Positions 1-8,065 of a stretch of DNA of 64,000 nt are shown one piece after another. Source of the stretch: Burkholderia arboris (GTDB taxonomy: Bacteria > Pseudomonadota > Gammaproteobacteria > Burkholderiales > Burkholderiaceae); contig NZ_CABVPX010000030.1 in assembly GCF_902499125.1 (NCBI RefSeq), positions 1-64,000 of the forward strand, given 5' to 3'. The first letter of the stretch is position 1, and every line of letters starts with the position of its first letter. The notes below the pieces were generated by a model. It made no database searches and was not told the DNA's origin. It was given only the letters and a program-made list of their open reading frames with translations. The translations under genes were made by a program, and so were the position numbers.

Positions 1-714
1 CCCATCACTTGAAGTAACGGACATCACTTTGGACACCGGCTGCAGCTCTGTCCATGCGGCCACGAAATGACGCTTACAGAACGTCAGCGTCTCGTCGGCA
101 ATGTAGCAGGAACCGTTGTCGCTAAGCCACTCGATTTCGCTATCGGTTTTCAGCGCTCCCTGGAAGCGGTTCTCGACGGCCTGAAGCATCACGTCACGCA
201 CCATATCGCCGGTGTAGCCCCCGGTGCTTGCCGCCCAACTCATGGCCTCGCGGTCGCAGCAGTCCAATGCAAAGACGACGCGCAATGGCGAGCCGTCATC
301 ACAACGGAATTCGAAGCCGTCCGAGCACCAGCGCGCATTGCTTCGCTCCACCGCGACTCTGCCGTCGTGCCGGCGTGTGGATTCAGGATGTCGAGGGCGG
401 CGCTCGAGCAGCAGACCGTGCGTGCGCATGACCCGATAAACCCGCTTTGCATTTACGCGAGGTTGGGCCTGCGCATCCCTGTTTCGCCGCAACAGCGCCC
501 ACACACGCCGGTAACCGTAGGTGGGAAGCTCGGCGACCAGTCCCCGAAGTTCGTTGACCAGTGGCATGTCGTCCAGAACCGGCATCCTGCGCTGGTCGAC
601 CCACTCAGCGGGGCGCTTCGATTTGACCGCAAGATTAGAGCGCGACACACCCAGGACTTCACAGACCGTCTTCAACGGTCGTCCCCTGGCAGCAATGGTG
701 AGCGCGCAATCAAT
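1..714 (-). CDS. IS3-family transposase OrfB, partial
   Basis: Reading the minus strand from the A7 run at 714-720, a -1 shift out of OrfA enters a long open frame that runs to the window edge. It has IS2-subgroup OrfB features: an N-terminal HTH_21-like segment (GYRRVWALLRR, KRVYRVMRTHGLL) and DDE-core signatures (ARWCSDGFEF, FALDCCDREAMSW, IEWLSDNGSCY). No separate start codon is obvious, which fits production as an OrfAB fusion by frameshifting. After about position 60 the expected C-terminal motif with the catalytic Glu (SNGMAEAFV in relatives) is not seen and the sequence becomes unrelated, so the copy is probably truncated or interrupted. Transposase identity is clear; whether the element is active cannot be judged from this window. 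Confidence 0.8.
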   Translation of the reverse strand, partial: MDCALTIAARGRPLKTVCEVLGVSRSNLAVKSKRPAEWVDQRRMPVLDDMPLVNELRGLVAELPTYGYRRVWALLRRNRDAQAQPRVNAKRVYRVMRTHGLLLERRPRHPESTRRHDGRVAVERSNARWCSDGFEFRCDDGSPLRVVFALDCCDREAMSWAASTGGYTGDMVRDVMLQAVENRFQGALKTDSEIEWLSDNGSCYIADETLTFCKRHFVAAWTELQPVSKVMSVTSSDG

Positions 715-1067
715 TTTTTTGCCCGGCCGTACTCCACTGCTTCGCGAAGTATTTCTACTTCCATCGTCTTCTTGCCCAGCAGCCGCTGGAGTTCGCGAAT
801 CTGCTTCATCGCTTCGACAAGGTCGGAGGCTGGCACCACCTGTTCTCCGGCACTCACGGCTGACAGGCTTCCATCCTGATACAGCTTGCGCCAGGCAAAC
901 ACCTGGTTCGCATTCACCTGATGGCGACGGGCCACCCCGGAAACGCTCGCTCCGGGTTCGAAGGTCTCGCGCACTATCGCAAGCTTCTCATCGACAGAGC
1001 GGCGCCGGCGCTGTTCCGGCTGGGTCAGAACCTCGATGGGTTCTACATTGGAGCTAGGCTTAAACAT
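672..1067 (-). CDS. IS3-family transposase OrfA
   Basis: The 131-residue protein has the IS2-type OrfA layout. An N-terminal helix-turn-helix (RRSVDEKLAIVRETFEPG, then VSGVARRHQVNANQVFAWRK, residues ~22-60) should bind the element ends. A leucine-rich coiled-coil segment (LVEAMKQIRELQRLLGKKTMEVEIL, residues ~83-107 as read) is typical for OrfA multimerisation. The last residues overlap OrfB through the codons GCA AAA AAA (A_AAA_AAA heptamer at 714-720), a canonical -1 slippery site of IS3 elements. Its upstream side is only 25 bp from the ISL3 element at 1093, so the left element's own end or promoter may have been affected by that insertion. Confidence 0.85.
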   Translation of the reverse strand: MFKPSSNVEPIEVLTQPEQRRRRSVDEKLAIVRETFEPGASVSGVARRHQVNANQVFAWRKLYQDGSLSAVSAGEQVVPASDLVEAMKQIRELQRLLGKKTMEVEILREAVEYGRAKKLIARSPLLPGDDR

Positions 1068-1092
1068 AGGCGGAAGACTACCTTAAATTTTA

Positions 1093-2397
1093 GGTTCATC
1101 GAGGATTACCGGGGAACGCGGCGCGAATCTTAAGGAAGAAGTATTCGTCGTCGCGGTACCCGTAAGCTCGACGCTTGATGACCTTGATGGTGTTGTTGAT
1201 GCCTTCAACGATGCTGGTATTGAGCGGATGGCGGCAGCGAGTCACGATGCCGTGCCAGTAGCCCTGCAGACGCTCGGCGAACTTTTGCAGGGCCGCGATC
1301 CCACTTTGCTGAGCCTGCTCGAACCATTGTTCCCAAGCCTTTTGAGCCCAGGCCGGCTTTCGGTAGAACCAGAGCCGCTTGAGCTCGTCGCGTAACACGT
1401 AGACGCATAACAGCGCCTGATTGGCCGCCAGCAATTCCTTCAGGTGCACGGCCTGATCCGGCTTGAGGTTGTGGCGGTTGCGCAGCAACAGCCAGCGGCT
1501 GGACTTCAGAACCTTGCGGGCTGGCTTGTCATGTCGGAGTTGATTGGCCTGATCGACCCGCACCCGATCGATCACTTCGCGGCCGTACTTGGCCACCACG
1601 TGGTACAGGTCGAAGACGATTTCCGCCTGCGGACACTGTTCCCTGATTTCGAGTTCATAGGCCGTGGTCATGTCGATCGCGACCGCTTCGATACGCTTGG
1701 CCGCGCCTTCGGGAAGCTGTTCGAAGAAGGCCCGGGCCGTCTCACGCGAGCGTCCCGGTCCGATCCAGAGTACTTGCCGGCTGATCGGGTCGACCACCAC
1801 CGTGGCGTAGCGATGACCTTTATGCAGCGCGAACTCGTCCATCGCCAGATAGCGGATCGTTGACCAATCGGGCTCGCTCACGCGCGCCCGCAGGCGCATC
1901 TTGTCGATCGATTTGACCGTGTGCCAGCCCAGATCGTAGAAGGCCGCCACCGCCTGTACGCTGGCCGCTTGCAGCAGTTTCTCGCAAGCCTTGGCGAAGC
2001 GCTCCGTCACTCGCTGGTAACGGCCCAACCACGCCAGCTTCTCCAGTCGCGGGCCGCCGCAGCGTTCGCACCAGACCCGGCGACGAGGCACATGCAACAC
2101 CACCCGGTATTCGAATAGCGGCAAGTCACGCACCCGACGAACCGTCGTCTCGTGGATCTGCTGGCAACGTGCCCCACACTGCTCGCAGTACATGATCTTG
2201 CTGACCGGCTTCAAATACAGCGACAGCGTGCGGCCTTCGCCTTCCGGCCATTCCACACGCTCCAGTCGGTAACCCGTCCAGCAGCCCAGTGCCTGAAGTG
2301 CCTTGCGATCGAGCAATTGCATCTCCTGACGTCCTTAAAGTCAGGCGTCAGGTTACGCAATCGCTCTCAAACCCTCCACGGTTTCCTGCGATGAATC
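1093..2397 (-). mobile_element. Complete ISL3-family insertion sequence with 8-bp target duplication
   Basis: The 1305-bp element is bounded by imperfect inverted repeats: GGTTCATCGAGGATTACCGG at 1093 and, on the other strand, GATTCATCGCAGGAAACCGT ending at 2397. Both ends are flanked by the same 8 bp, AAATTTTA (1085-1092 and 2398-2405), the duplication size known for ISL3 elements. A single transposase gene fills it. The A+T-rich target is consistent with insertion in intergenic DNA between the IS3 orfA and the gene ending at 2410. The perfect duplication argues for a relatively recent simple insertion. Confidence 0.9.
1096..2322 (-). CDS. ISL3-family transposase
   Basis: The 408-residue DDE transposase mobilises the surrounding insertion sequence. 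The N-terminal zinc-binding region shows paired CxxC motifs (CEQCGARC, then CERCGGPR). It is followed by the ISL3 helix-turn-helix (AAFYDLGWHTVKSIDK) and by the DDE-like core: YLAMDEFALHKGHRYATVV (first Asp), AVAIDMTTAYE (second Asp) and HPLNTSIVEGINNTIKVIKR (Glu). Length matches full-size ISL3 transposases (~400-430 residues) and the frame is uninterrupted, so the protein is likely functional. The stop lies only 3 bp inside the left inverted repeat, typical of the family's compact structure. Confidence 0.92.
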   Translation of the reverse strand: MQLLDRKALQALGCWTGYRLERVEWPEGEGRTLSLYLKPVSKIMYCEQCGARCQQIHETTVRRVRDLPLFEYRVVLHVPRRRVWCERCGGPRLEKLAWLGRYQRVTERFAKACEKLLQAASVQAVAAFYDLGWHTVKSIDKMRLRARVSEPDWSTIRYLAMDEFALHKGHRYATVVVDPISRQVLWIGPGRSRETARAFFEQLPEGAAKRIEAVAIDMTTAYELEIREQCPQAEIVFDLYHVVAKYGREVIDRVRVDQANQLRHDKPARKVLKSSRWLLLRNRHNLKPDQAVHLKELLAANQALLCVYVLRDELKRLWFYRKPAWAQKAWEQWFEQAQQSGIAALQKFAERLQGYWHGIVTRCRHPLNTSIVEGINNTIKVIKRRAYGYRDDEYFFLKIRAAFPGNPR

Positions 2398-2409
2398 AAA
2401 TTTTAAGCG

Positions 2410-3138
2410 TTACCTCGTGTCCGGTTTTCGACGGGGCCAATCCACAGGAAGATGGTCAGACGACAAGTTTGGCTTCTTCAATACCACCCGTAACGAAGAT
2501 CTCTTGACCCCGTGCAAAAACTTTTTCCTGCTTTCTACAAGGCAGCAATGCTCGAGGTCAACGACAGTAGCTGCACCAAAGACGATCCGCTCCAGTATGT
2601 TCAGTGTGTCTATATCGTCGGTCGCGCTGCCAAGAAATGTAAATGCGGTTGCGTACGTCAAGCTACGCCCTGCAACAACTAACGGTTGCGTTGCTCGTTC
2701 ATAAGGCGTCGTGCATACCCACGCTTCAATCACTGTGCCCAGCGTTCCAGGATGCAACGCTGGGCGCGTTTTTACTATTGCGGCGAGCTGCAGTAGTTCT
2801 TCTTTCGTCGGGGTGCATGGCTTGTGTTCGATTGTTGGTCCTGGGCCCAGAATATTCGGAATCGGTCTCGCTTGAACGTCTACTGGTCTCGGCTTGGAGG
2901 GGGCGGGATTGAGTGAGGATTCCGTGGAGGGAGCCTCATTCGGACAGCCGGTGACGTGCTTGTCCGGCGCGTAGAAATATGTGTTGATTCTCTGCTTTGG
3001 GTACACCTTGGCGAGGCAGGATTCGTACGGACAATAGCAGGCAAGCTCAAAGGTCGTTCTCACCGAGTATGCGTATTCTGCGGTAACTTTCGATTCGAGT
3101 TGCCAGCACATGGCTTCGGTCATCAATTCATCGCGCAA
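2410..3138 (-). CDS. Hypothetical protein with N-terminal Cys cluster
   Basis: A 242-residue protein I do not recognise with certainty. Near the N-terminus (about residues 30-65) a pattern of Cys and aromatic residues (FELACYCPYESCLAKVY, then HVTGCPNE) resembles the zinc-ribbon-like head of CoiA/nuclease-associated proteins; this is only a resemblance. A Pro/Ser-rich linker (residues ~68-100) separates it from a C-terminal alpha/beta-looking domain rich in Val and Thr. The stop codon is 5 bp from the ISL3 target duplication, so the natural C-terminus may be complete. Base composition is lower in G+C than the right half of the window, pointing to acquired DNA. Confidence 0.5.
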   Translation of the reverse strand: MRDELMTEAMCWQLESKVTAEYAYSVRTTFELACYCPYESCLAKVYPKQRINTYFYAPDKHVTGCPNEAPSTESSLNPAPSKPRPVDVQARPIPNILGPGPTIEHKPCTPTKEELLQLAAIVKTRPALHPGTLGTVIEAWVCTTPYERATQPLVVAGRSLTYATAFTFLGSATDDIDTLNILERIVFGAATVVDLEHCCLVESRKKFLHGVKRSSLRVVLKKPNLSSDHLPVDWPRRKPDTR

Positions 3139-3192
3139 TGTATCACCCTCAATGGATCTAGAATCAGTTAGCGAAGTGCCTTGATCGGGCTG

Positions 3193-3471
3193 TCAGCTTT
3201 CCCATACGCAATGAAGTTGTTGCAAACCGCCTCGCGATGCGGTCCAATTGCAAATCGCCGCTACTAAATCGTCTGCAGTCGGCTGAGGAGCAAGCGCACT
3301 CATCGTCCAAGTGCGATGACGTGGGTGGGAATCGATCTGGAACGGCAACCAGGTTCGATCAGAACGGACTTCGATAGTGTAAGTACTCGTTGCCGTGGTG
3401 AGGCGCCAGACGGAGATAACGTCAGTCGAAGGGTGCTCAGGGTTGGGACGCGCAGGAGTGAGCATGGCCAA
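3193..3471 (-). CDS. Small hypothetical protein
   Basis: A 92-residue frame on the same strand as the preceding unknown gene, about 55 bp upstream of it. The sequence shows short beta-like stretches (DVISVWRLTTATSTYTIEVRSD) and two Trp-rich parts, but no motif I can assign. No strong ribosome-binding site is seen ahead of the chosen ATG. It could equally be a fortuitous frame in island DNA. Confidence 0.28.
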   Translation of the reverse strand: MAMLTPARPNPEHPSTDVISVWRLTTATSTYTIEVRSDRTWLPFQIDSHPRHRTWTMSALAPQPTADDLVAAICNWTASRGGLQQLHCVWES

Positions 3472-3949
3472 ATAGATGTCGTGGACGATGAGGGATTGCG
3501 CTGTTAGGGCAGGCTATCACATGAGACGGGAAGTTTGCCTACATACGAGTCCGATGCAGAGACTTCGCTGCAATCGGAAGAAGAATCAGCAAAAAAATAC
3601 ATGGATTGACGGGCACTATCGCATAGGTGACGTTGCGAGCTTGCTTTGATATTGAGGTGACGTGACGGCTTGTGTCATTAATCTTTAAGAGATTTAAATG
3701 ACTTTAATTTTTTATTAAATCAATAAAATTAAAAAATTGTCATTGGCGTTGCCTGCCTGAGAAAAATGAATGACGATGAAGTCGTCTTGCAATTCTTGGC
3801 CTACCTATGCGCACGAGCATTGGTCCGGTGTGATCGACACGGCCTGCGAAGAGGGCGGTATCAAAATTGACACGCCGTTCTGCTGTCTTCCAGTTAGTCA
3901 CTAGTAGCGGTCGCCAGATCTTTGTCATTGCGCGGTAGGCCGCGTGACT

Positions 3950-4141
3950 ATGGGAACATTATTTAAGTTGTGGCTAGTGATGATCGTGCTGCTGCTGTTG
4001 ATTCTATGGCTTGCGCGTGGTTCGGTTGCGCAGATACCCGCTGTCGTCGGCGCGAATCCTGCCCAGAGTTCTAGTCGGCTGTTTGTTGATCGGCAACGCA
4101 AAGAATACGCCGATGTTAGATCAGGTATTCGGCGGAATTGA
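3950..4141 (+). CDS. Possible small membrane protein
   Basis: A 63-residue frame beginning MGTLFKLWL, with one strongly hydrophobic stretch (about residues 5-22, rich in Leu, Ile, Val) followed by a charged tail. It sits in an otherwise gene-poor A+T-rich stretch (about 3500-4290). A GTG six bases upstream is an alternative start. The single membrane segment is the only support; there is no recognised family and the ribosome-binding site is weak. The flanking 3500-3940 and 4142-4294 segments hold nothing I can name. Confidence 0.3.
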   Translation: MGTLFKLWLVMIVLLLLILWLARGSVAQIPAVVGANPAQSSSRLFVDRQRKEYADVRSGIRRN

Positions 4142-4294
4142 CCGCGTCTTCCACCCTGGAACCCATGCACACCGTTCCCCTAGCCACGTCGATTGATAGG
4201 AACTACTGGCTGCATATACCCGTTCGTTCTTAACAGCAGGTGCTTCGCGTGGTAGTGGGTCGCTGCGCTCTTTATATATGAAGTGTGAGCAGAG

Positions 4295-4819
4295 ATGAAA
4301 AACGAAGTTTTGGATCGCATGCTGGTCGTTACTGCATGGGCATGGCAACTGATTCTACCTATACCAGTCGAGGCGCAAACTACTTCATTGCCTGCAGGCG
4401 TAGTTGCGATGGTCAACGGCACGTCGATTACGCAGGGGGAGGTCGATGCAATGTTAAGGGCCTCGCATCAATACAGTCAGGCGCCGACAGCATCCGTCGG
4501 CGGTGAGCTTTCGTGGGTGAGTTTTAAGACACCGGTACAGGAAGGCAAGACGCACGGGTTTCCAGTCGCTGTTGCGCAGGCGATTACTCGTCTGCCGGTT
4601 GGCGGAGTGACATCAGAGTCGATTCCACTGAGCAATGACGCTAACGGGCCGCGAGCGATCGTGAAGGTCGATGCGAGACGACCGACTCAGATGCAGACGT
4701 TCGAGGCGGCCAAGCCGACGATTCGGCAGGAACTGGAAGCGTTAGAAACAGAGAAGGCAACGGCGAGTTTTGTCGATGGACTGATGAAAGGGGCAAGCAT
4801 TGACACGGGGCCAATGTAA
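4295..4819 (+). CDS. Shortened SurA/PpiC-like prolyl isomerase paralogue
   Basis: The 174-residue predicted exported protein is a collapsed relative of the 276-residue isomerase at 59228-60058. After a signal-like N-terminus ending near VEAQ, residues ~40-57 (VNGTSITQGEVDAMLRAS) match the start of the long protein. Residues ~69 onward (GGELSWVSF, EGKTHGFPVAVAQAI, RAIVKVDARRPTQ, FEAAKP) match its last third. The ~110 residues between, covering the helical chaperone part and the first half of the parvulin domain, are missing. The frame is kept through the deletion and the two proteins have diverged throughout, so this is not a recent accident. Isomerase activity is doubtful because the parvulin fold is incomplete. 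The next gene starts 28 bp downstream. Confidence 0.65.
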   Translation: MKNEVLDRMLVVTAWAWQLILPIPVEAQTTSLPAGVVAMVNGTSITQGEVDAMLRASHQYSQAPTASVGGELSWVSFKTPVQEGKTHGFPVAVAQAITRLPVGGVTSESIPLSNDANGPRAIVKVDARRPTQMQTFEAAKPTIRQELEALETEKATASFVDGLMKGASIDTGPM

Positions 4820-4847
4820 GTCGACTGGTGCGGTGCAGCGCGAGGCT

Positions 4848-5819
4848 ATGTTGGTGAAGTTGCAGCAATGCGTTGCTGATCTCGGTTGGTGTTGTTTGTC
4901 CAGCACGTGGATCGATACGAACGCGCGCTACGAGTTTATCTGCGCGCGTGGCCACGTTTTTGAGCGAACCGCGGCCACCTTACTTTACCGAAGCGGCGGG
5001 GCGCCGGTGTGTGCCCGGTGCGAAGACGAAGGTCTTCGGGATCGATGGATGGACAAGCTAGCCGAGAGGGGCGGGACGCTTTTGAATGGCCCGTTCACTG
5101 GACTGATGAGGCGTTACCGAATTCGTTGTGCTGCAGGACACGAATGGGATGTACAAGGACGGAAGATTAGCGAAGGTCGTTGGTGTCCAGACTGTGCTCG
5201 AACTGAATCTAAGCATCGCGGTTGGCATGCTGACAGCCTGACGCAACTGCAGGCCGCGGCGCAAGCGAAGGACGGAAGATGTCTGCCAACCGAATATACG
5301 GCGCGTGGCCGTAAATACAAGTTTGAATGTGCACAGGGCCATCGATGGGAGGCCAAGGCATCTGACATTCTTCGGGGTACATGGTGTAGTCGTTGTGCGA
5401 AGCTGATCTCTGCTGGGCAAGTGGATCCCAATGGATTGGTCCGCTTGGAGGCGGCAGCTCGCAGGCGAGGCGGAGTCTGTTTGGCGACTGCGTATCATGG
5501 CGCAGGTGAAAAGTACCCTTTCCGTTGTGCAGCTGGTCACGAGTGGCTGGCTATAGCGAGCCAGGTGTGGCTTGGGCATTGGTGCCGGCAATGCGCGAAC
5601 CTCAAACGGCGCCATACAATCGAGGATATGCGGAACCTAGCGGCTATGCGCGGCGGATTATGTCTTTCGAGTGAATATCGCGGCAGGCGGGTTAAACTGA
5701 TGTGGCAATGCCATCGCGGACACACTTGGGAAACACGTCCGGTGAATATCAGTGCTGGGAAATGGTGTCCGCAGTGCGCGATCCTCGGCCGCGTCCGTGT
5801 AAAGAACAACTCAAGCTAG
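4848..5819 (+). CDS. Protein made of five tandem zinc-ribbon (treble-clef-like) repeats
   Basis: From the chosen ATG the 323-residue protein is built almost entirely of five repeats of roughly 55-65 residues. Each has a helix ending in GG-x-CL, a Tyr/Arg strand, then C-x2-GH-x-W followed by W-C-x2-C: for example CAAGHEW then WCPDC, CAQGHRW then WCSRC, CAAGHEW then WCRQC, CHRGHTW then WCPQC. This is the pattern of the probable zinc-ribbon family DUF4379 (PF14311). Starting at 4848 puts the first repeat at the N-terminus; a TTG at 4800, overlapping the upstream gene, is the alternative. No nuclease or other effector domain is visible. A nucleic-acid-binding role is plausible but inferred. Confidence 0.6.
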   Translation: MLVKLQQCVADLGWCCLSSTWIDTNARYEFICARGHVFERTAATLLYRSGGAPVCARCEDEGLRDRWMDKLAERGGTLLNGPFTGLMRRYRIRCAAGHEWDVQGRKISEGRWCPDCARTESKHRGWHADSLTQLQAAAQAKDGRCLPTEYTARGRKYKFECAQGHRWEAKASDILRGTWCSRCAKLISAGQVDPNGLVRLEAAARRRGGVCLATAYHGAGEKYPFRCAAGHEWLAIASQVWLGHWCRQCANLKRRHTIEDMRNLAAMRGGLCLSSEYRGRRVKLMWQCHRGHTWETRPVNISAGKWCPQCAILGRVRVKNNSS

Positions 5820-5864
5820 CCACTTGCCTCTTGATGGCAACGTCGATGGAATTAATCGACCACG

Positions 5865-5886
5865 AAAAAAGGCACCCGAAGGTGCC
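5865..5886 (-). terminator. Rho-independent terminator of the porin gene
   Basis: On the minus strand the sequence reads GGCACCTTCGGGTGCC followed by six T residues. It gives a perfect 6-bp stem with a UUCG tetraloop, starting 27 bp after the porin stop codon. Confidence 0.9.
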
Positions 5887-5912
5887 TCGACGGTGTTGCT
5901 TGACCGTCGCTC

Positions 5913-7025
5913 TTAGAAGCGATGACGCAGACCGACCGTTGCGGCGGTCTGGTTGATTGACGAGCTCGGCGGTGTGCTCAGATCGCCATTGTAGATCGAT
6001 GCACCGATGCCATTTTTCGCAGCGCGCTGATAGACCGCCTGTGCGTACACATCCGTGCGCTTCGACAGTGCGTAGTCGCTTTGCAAGCCGAACTGGTTCC
6101 AGTGTGTGCTGTGGCCGTTCTGCTTCCCACTCGTGTACGTATACGCGGCGCCAAGACCCAGAGCCGGCGTCAGGTTGTACTTTGCGTTGACTTCGTAGTT
6201 GTCGGCGCGCAGGGTACCGGCGCCATTCGTCTGATTATCAATACGCGATTGCGTCCATGCAGCGCCGACCTGTGCCGGGCCGAATGCGTACGCGGCAGCA
6301 GCACCATACGTTCGGGTGCGGCCCTGGATGCCGTATGTGATGCCGCGCGAATCAACGTACGGATTCACCGCACCTGACGTGCTCAGGCCCGCATTGTTCG
6401 CTTGCGAGTATGCCGCACCCAGCCTGAGGCCTTGGTACTGATACGAAACACCACCGCTATACGCACGGTTGTTGCCAAAGTTGGTGCTGTTCGAGAAAGA
6501 ATACGTGCCGCCGAACTGCAGGCCCTCGTAGTTTGCGCTCGCGAACTTCACGGTGTTGTTCATCGCGACGTCGCCACCGTTGTTCAGGCGGTCGTTGTTC
6601 AGCGGGTGTGCGAAGTACCCACCGCCCCAACTGCCCGTTGCCGTTAGCGGCGCCAGATAGTCTTGAACGGAGTCGTACTGCTTACCCAGCGTAACTGTGC
6701 CGTACTGGCTCGACAAACCGACAAATGCCTGGCGGTTGAACATGCCGCTGTTATTCGTGAAGCTGCCGTTTCCGATGTTGAAGCCACTCTCCAACGTGAA
6801 GATCGCCCTCAGGCCGCCCCCGAGATCTTCCGACCCGCGCAGACCAAAACGGCTCTGGTCGATACCTGAACCCATCGCCCACCGCGACTTGCCGGCGATG
6901 TTGCTTTGGTAAGTAATACCTGCGTCAACCAGGCCATAGAGTGTGACGCTGCTTTGTGCGTGAGCGACGGTTGCGAATGATGCCGCAACAGATGCGACTG
7001 CTGCCACGATCAGTGTCTTTTTCAT
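5913..7025 (-). CDS. Gram-negative outer-membrane porin
   Basis: The 370-residue protein forms a trimeric outer-membrane beta-barrel for passive uptake of small solutes. The ATG at 7025 begins a classic signal peptide (MKKTLIVAAVASVAASFATV, cleavage after AHA); an in-frame ATG 60 bases upstream lacks this logic. The mature chain starts QSSVTLYGLVDAG, followed by SRFGLRGSEDLGGGL and alternating amphipathic strands, and ends in the aromatic C-terminal signature VGLRHRF needed by the BAM insertion machinery. This is the abundant Burkholderia porin_4/OmpC-like type. It is monocistronic, with its own terminator, and is followed upstream by nearly 1 kb without a convincing gene. Confidence 0.95.
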   Translation of the reverse strand: MKKTLIVAAVASVAASFATVAHAQSSVTLYGLVDAGITYQSNIAGKSRWAMGSGIDQSRFGLRGSEDLGGGLRAIFTLESGFNIGNGSFTNNSGMFNRQAFVGLSSQYGTVTLGKQYDSVQDYLAPLTATGSWGGGYFAHPLNNDRLNNGGDVAMNNTVKFASANYEGLQFGGTYSFSNSTNFGNNRAYSGGVSYQYQGLRLGAAYSQANNAGLSTSGAVNPYVDSRGITYGIQGRTRTYGAAAAYAFGPAQVGAAWTQSRIDNQTNGAGTLRADNYEVNAKYNLTPALGLGAAYTYTSGKQNGHSTHWNQFGLQSDYALSKRTDVYAQAVYQRAAKNGIGASIYNGDLSTPPSSSINQTAATVGLRHRF

Positions 7026-7915
7026 GCGTGGAAATCCTTTCATAAAGATGCAAGCCTTGCGACCTGGTTTCATCGATGGTCTCAACCATATGGAGCGCTA
7101 ACAATCATCCCGAGTGTGTCCGGATGGATGCCCTCTTGGGAGATATGAGTTTATGAGGGAGTGCGAAGCGATACTTTTCGGAAATGGAAATTATGTATTT
7201 CTGATTTAGAAATAGATGGTTCGGGTGTGCTTGGTAAGTGATTGTAATTATTGTTTTTTTTGAATTTGTGACGCCCTTTGCGTGGGCGAGATTGCGTCAC
7301 GATACATTCATATCCACGGCCGGTAAGTGGTATGAATACGACGATTTTGTGATGTTGAGTTATGGGGTTGGATTTTCCATTGATGAATGAGTGCATGAGC
7401 GGTTCTTAAGTATCGGACGTTTTGTCTCTATCAATGCTTTTATTTGTCTCATTTGTGCTGGGTACTGAGCTTGGATGGATTCTTTGCGAGATGATCCAAT
7501 GTGCTGATATCTTGCGTGCGCCTCTTTTTTATCCGGAGGCTAATTTATGAGAGAGGTAGAGGTCGACTCCTCATGGCGTTCAATCATGAGAGAAATTATG
7601 GAATTGCAAGGAAATTGGTAGGGAATTCGTCGAAATGTATAGTCGAGAAAGAGACACGTGCTAGCTGGGCCACGTGCCAGGTGCTTGCACATTTCTGTGC
7701 TGCGACGGATCGTATCGCCGGTGGGTGTAGCGAACTTGGGGCATTTGGGATCCTCGACTGAGGCCGCGAGGCGGCTCGACGGGAAGCTCGTGATCTTCCC
7801 GAGCTTTATGGTCGCCGGGCGAAAGGTGTCGGTGTAGTCGCTCGTAAGGAGATCGTCACTGCGACTGATCGCACATGACTAAATGGTGTGTGATTAAAAA
7901 ATTTATAAGTGGCCT
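7026..7915. other. Long A+T-rich intergenic stretch, no convincing gene
   Basis: This 0.9-kb stretch upstream of the porin is A+T-rich and carries only short, motif-free frames. One visible structure is a pair of overlapping inverted repeats near 7783-7809 (GGGAAG/CTTCCC and AAGCTCG/CGAGCTT). It presumably contains the porin promoter and leader, and perhaps a decayed gene around 7500-7760 whose 86-residue frame shows no recognisable family. Confidence 0.5.
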
Positions 7916-7951
7916 AACTCAGGTTTTGCATCCTCTTGGACCTGAGTTTTT
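7916..7951 (+). terminator. Strong hairpin plus T-run
   Basis: AACTCAGGT (7916-7924) pairs perfectly with ACCTGAGTT (7940-7948), a 9-bp stem with a 15-nt loop running directly into five T residues. No clear gene ends just upstream, so it may close an unannotated small RNA or a decayed transcript. Confidence 0.65.
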
Positions 7952-7956
7952 ACGCA

Positions 7957-7980
7957 GCAGCAAGTGTTGCTGCATCTTTT
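7957..7980 (+). terminator. Second hairpin plus T-run
   Basis: GCAGCAA (7957-7963), a GTG loop, and TTGCTGC (7967-7973) form a perfect 7-bp stem followed by ATCTTTTTAT. Together with the hairpin six bases upstream it makes a tandem terminator, or a structured leader of the gene at 8066. Confidence 0.5.
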
Positions 7981-8047
7981 TATATAGAGAGAACTCCATT
8001 ATTTGGTGGAGGCGAGTTACGGACTGATGCGGCAGTATCTTAGGAGG

Positions 8048-8065
8048 ACGGGATTTGAATCCCGT
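8048..8065 (+). promoter_or_regulatory. Hairpin bridging ribosome-binding site and start codon
   Basis: ACGGGATTTGAATCCCGT is an 8-bp perfect stem with a 2-nt apex. It starts one base after AGGAGG and ends one base before ATG at 8066. In the unfolded RNA the Shine-Dalgarno sequence is too far from the ATG; folded, the spacing becomes workable. Confidence 0.5.

Noticed and set aside
7501..7761. 86-residue + strand frame in the porin upstream region
   Set aside because: No ribosome-binding site, no family pattern and a composition unlike nearby genes.
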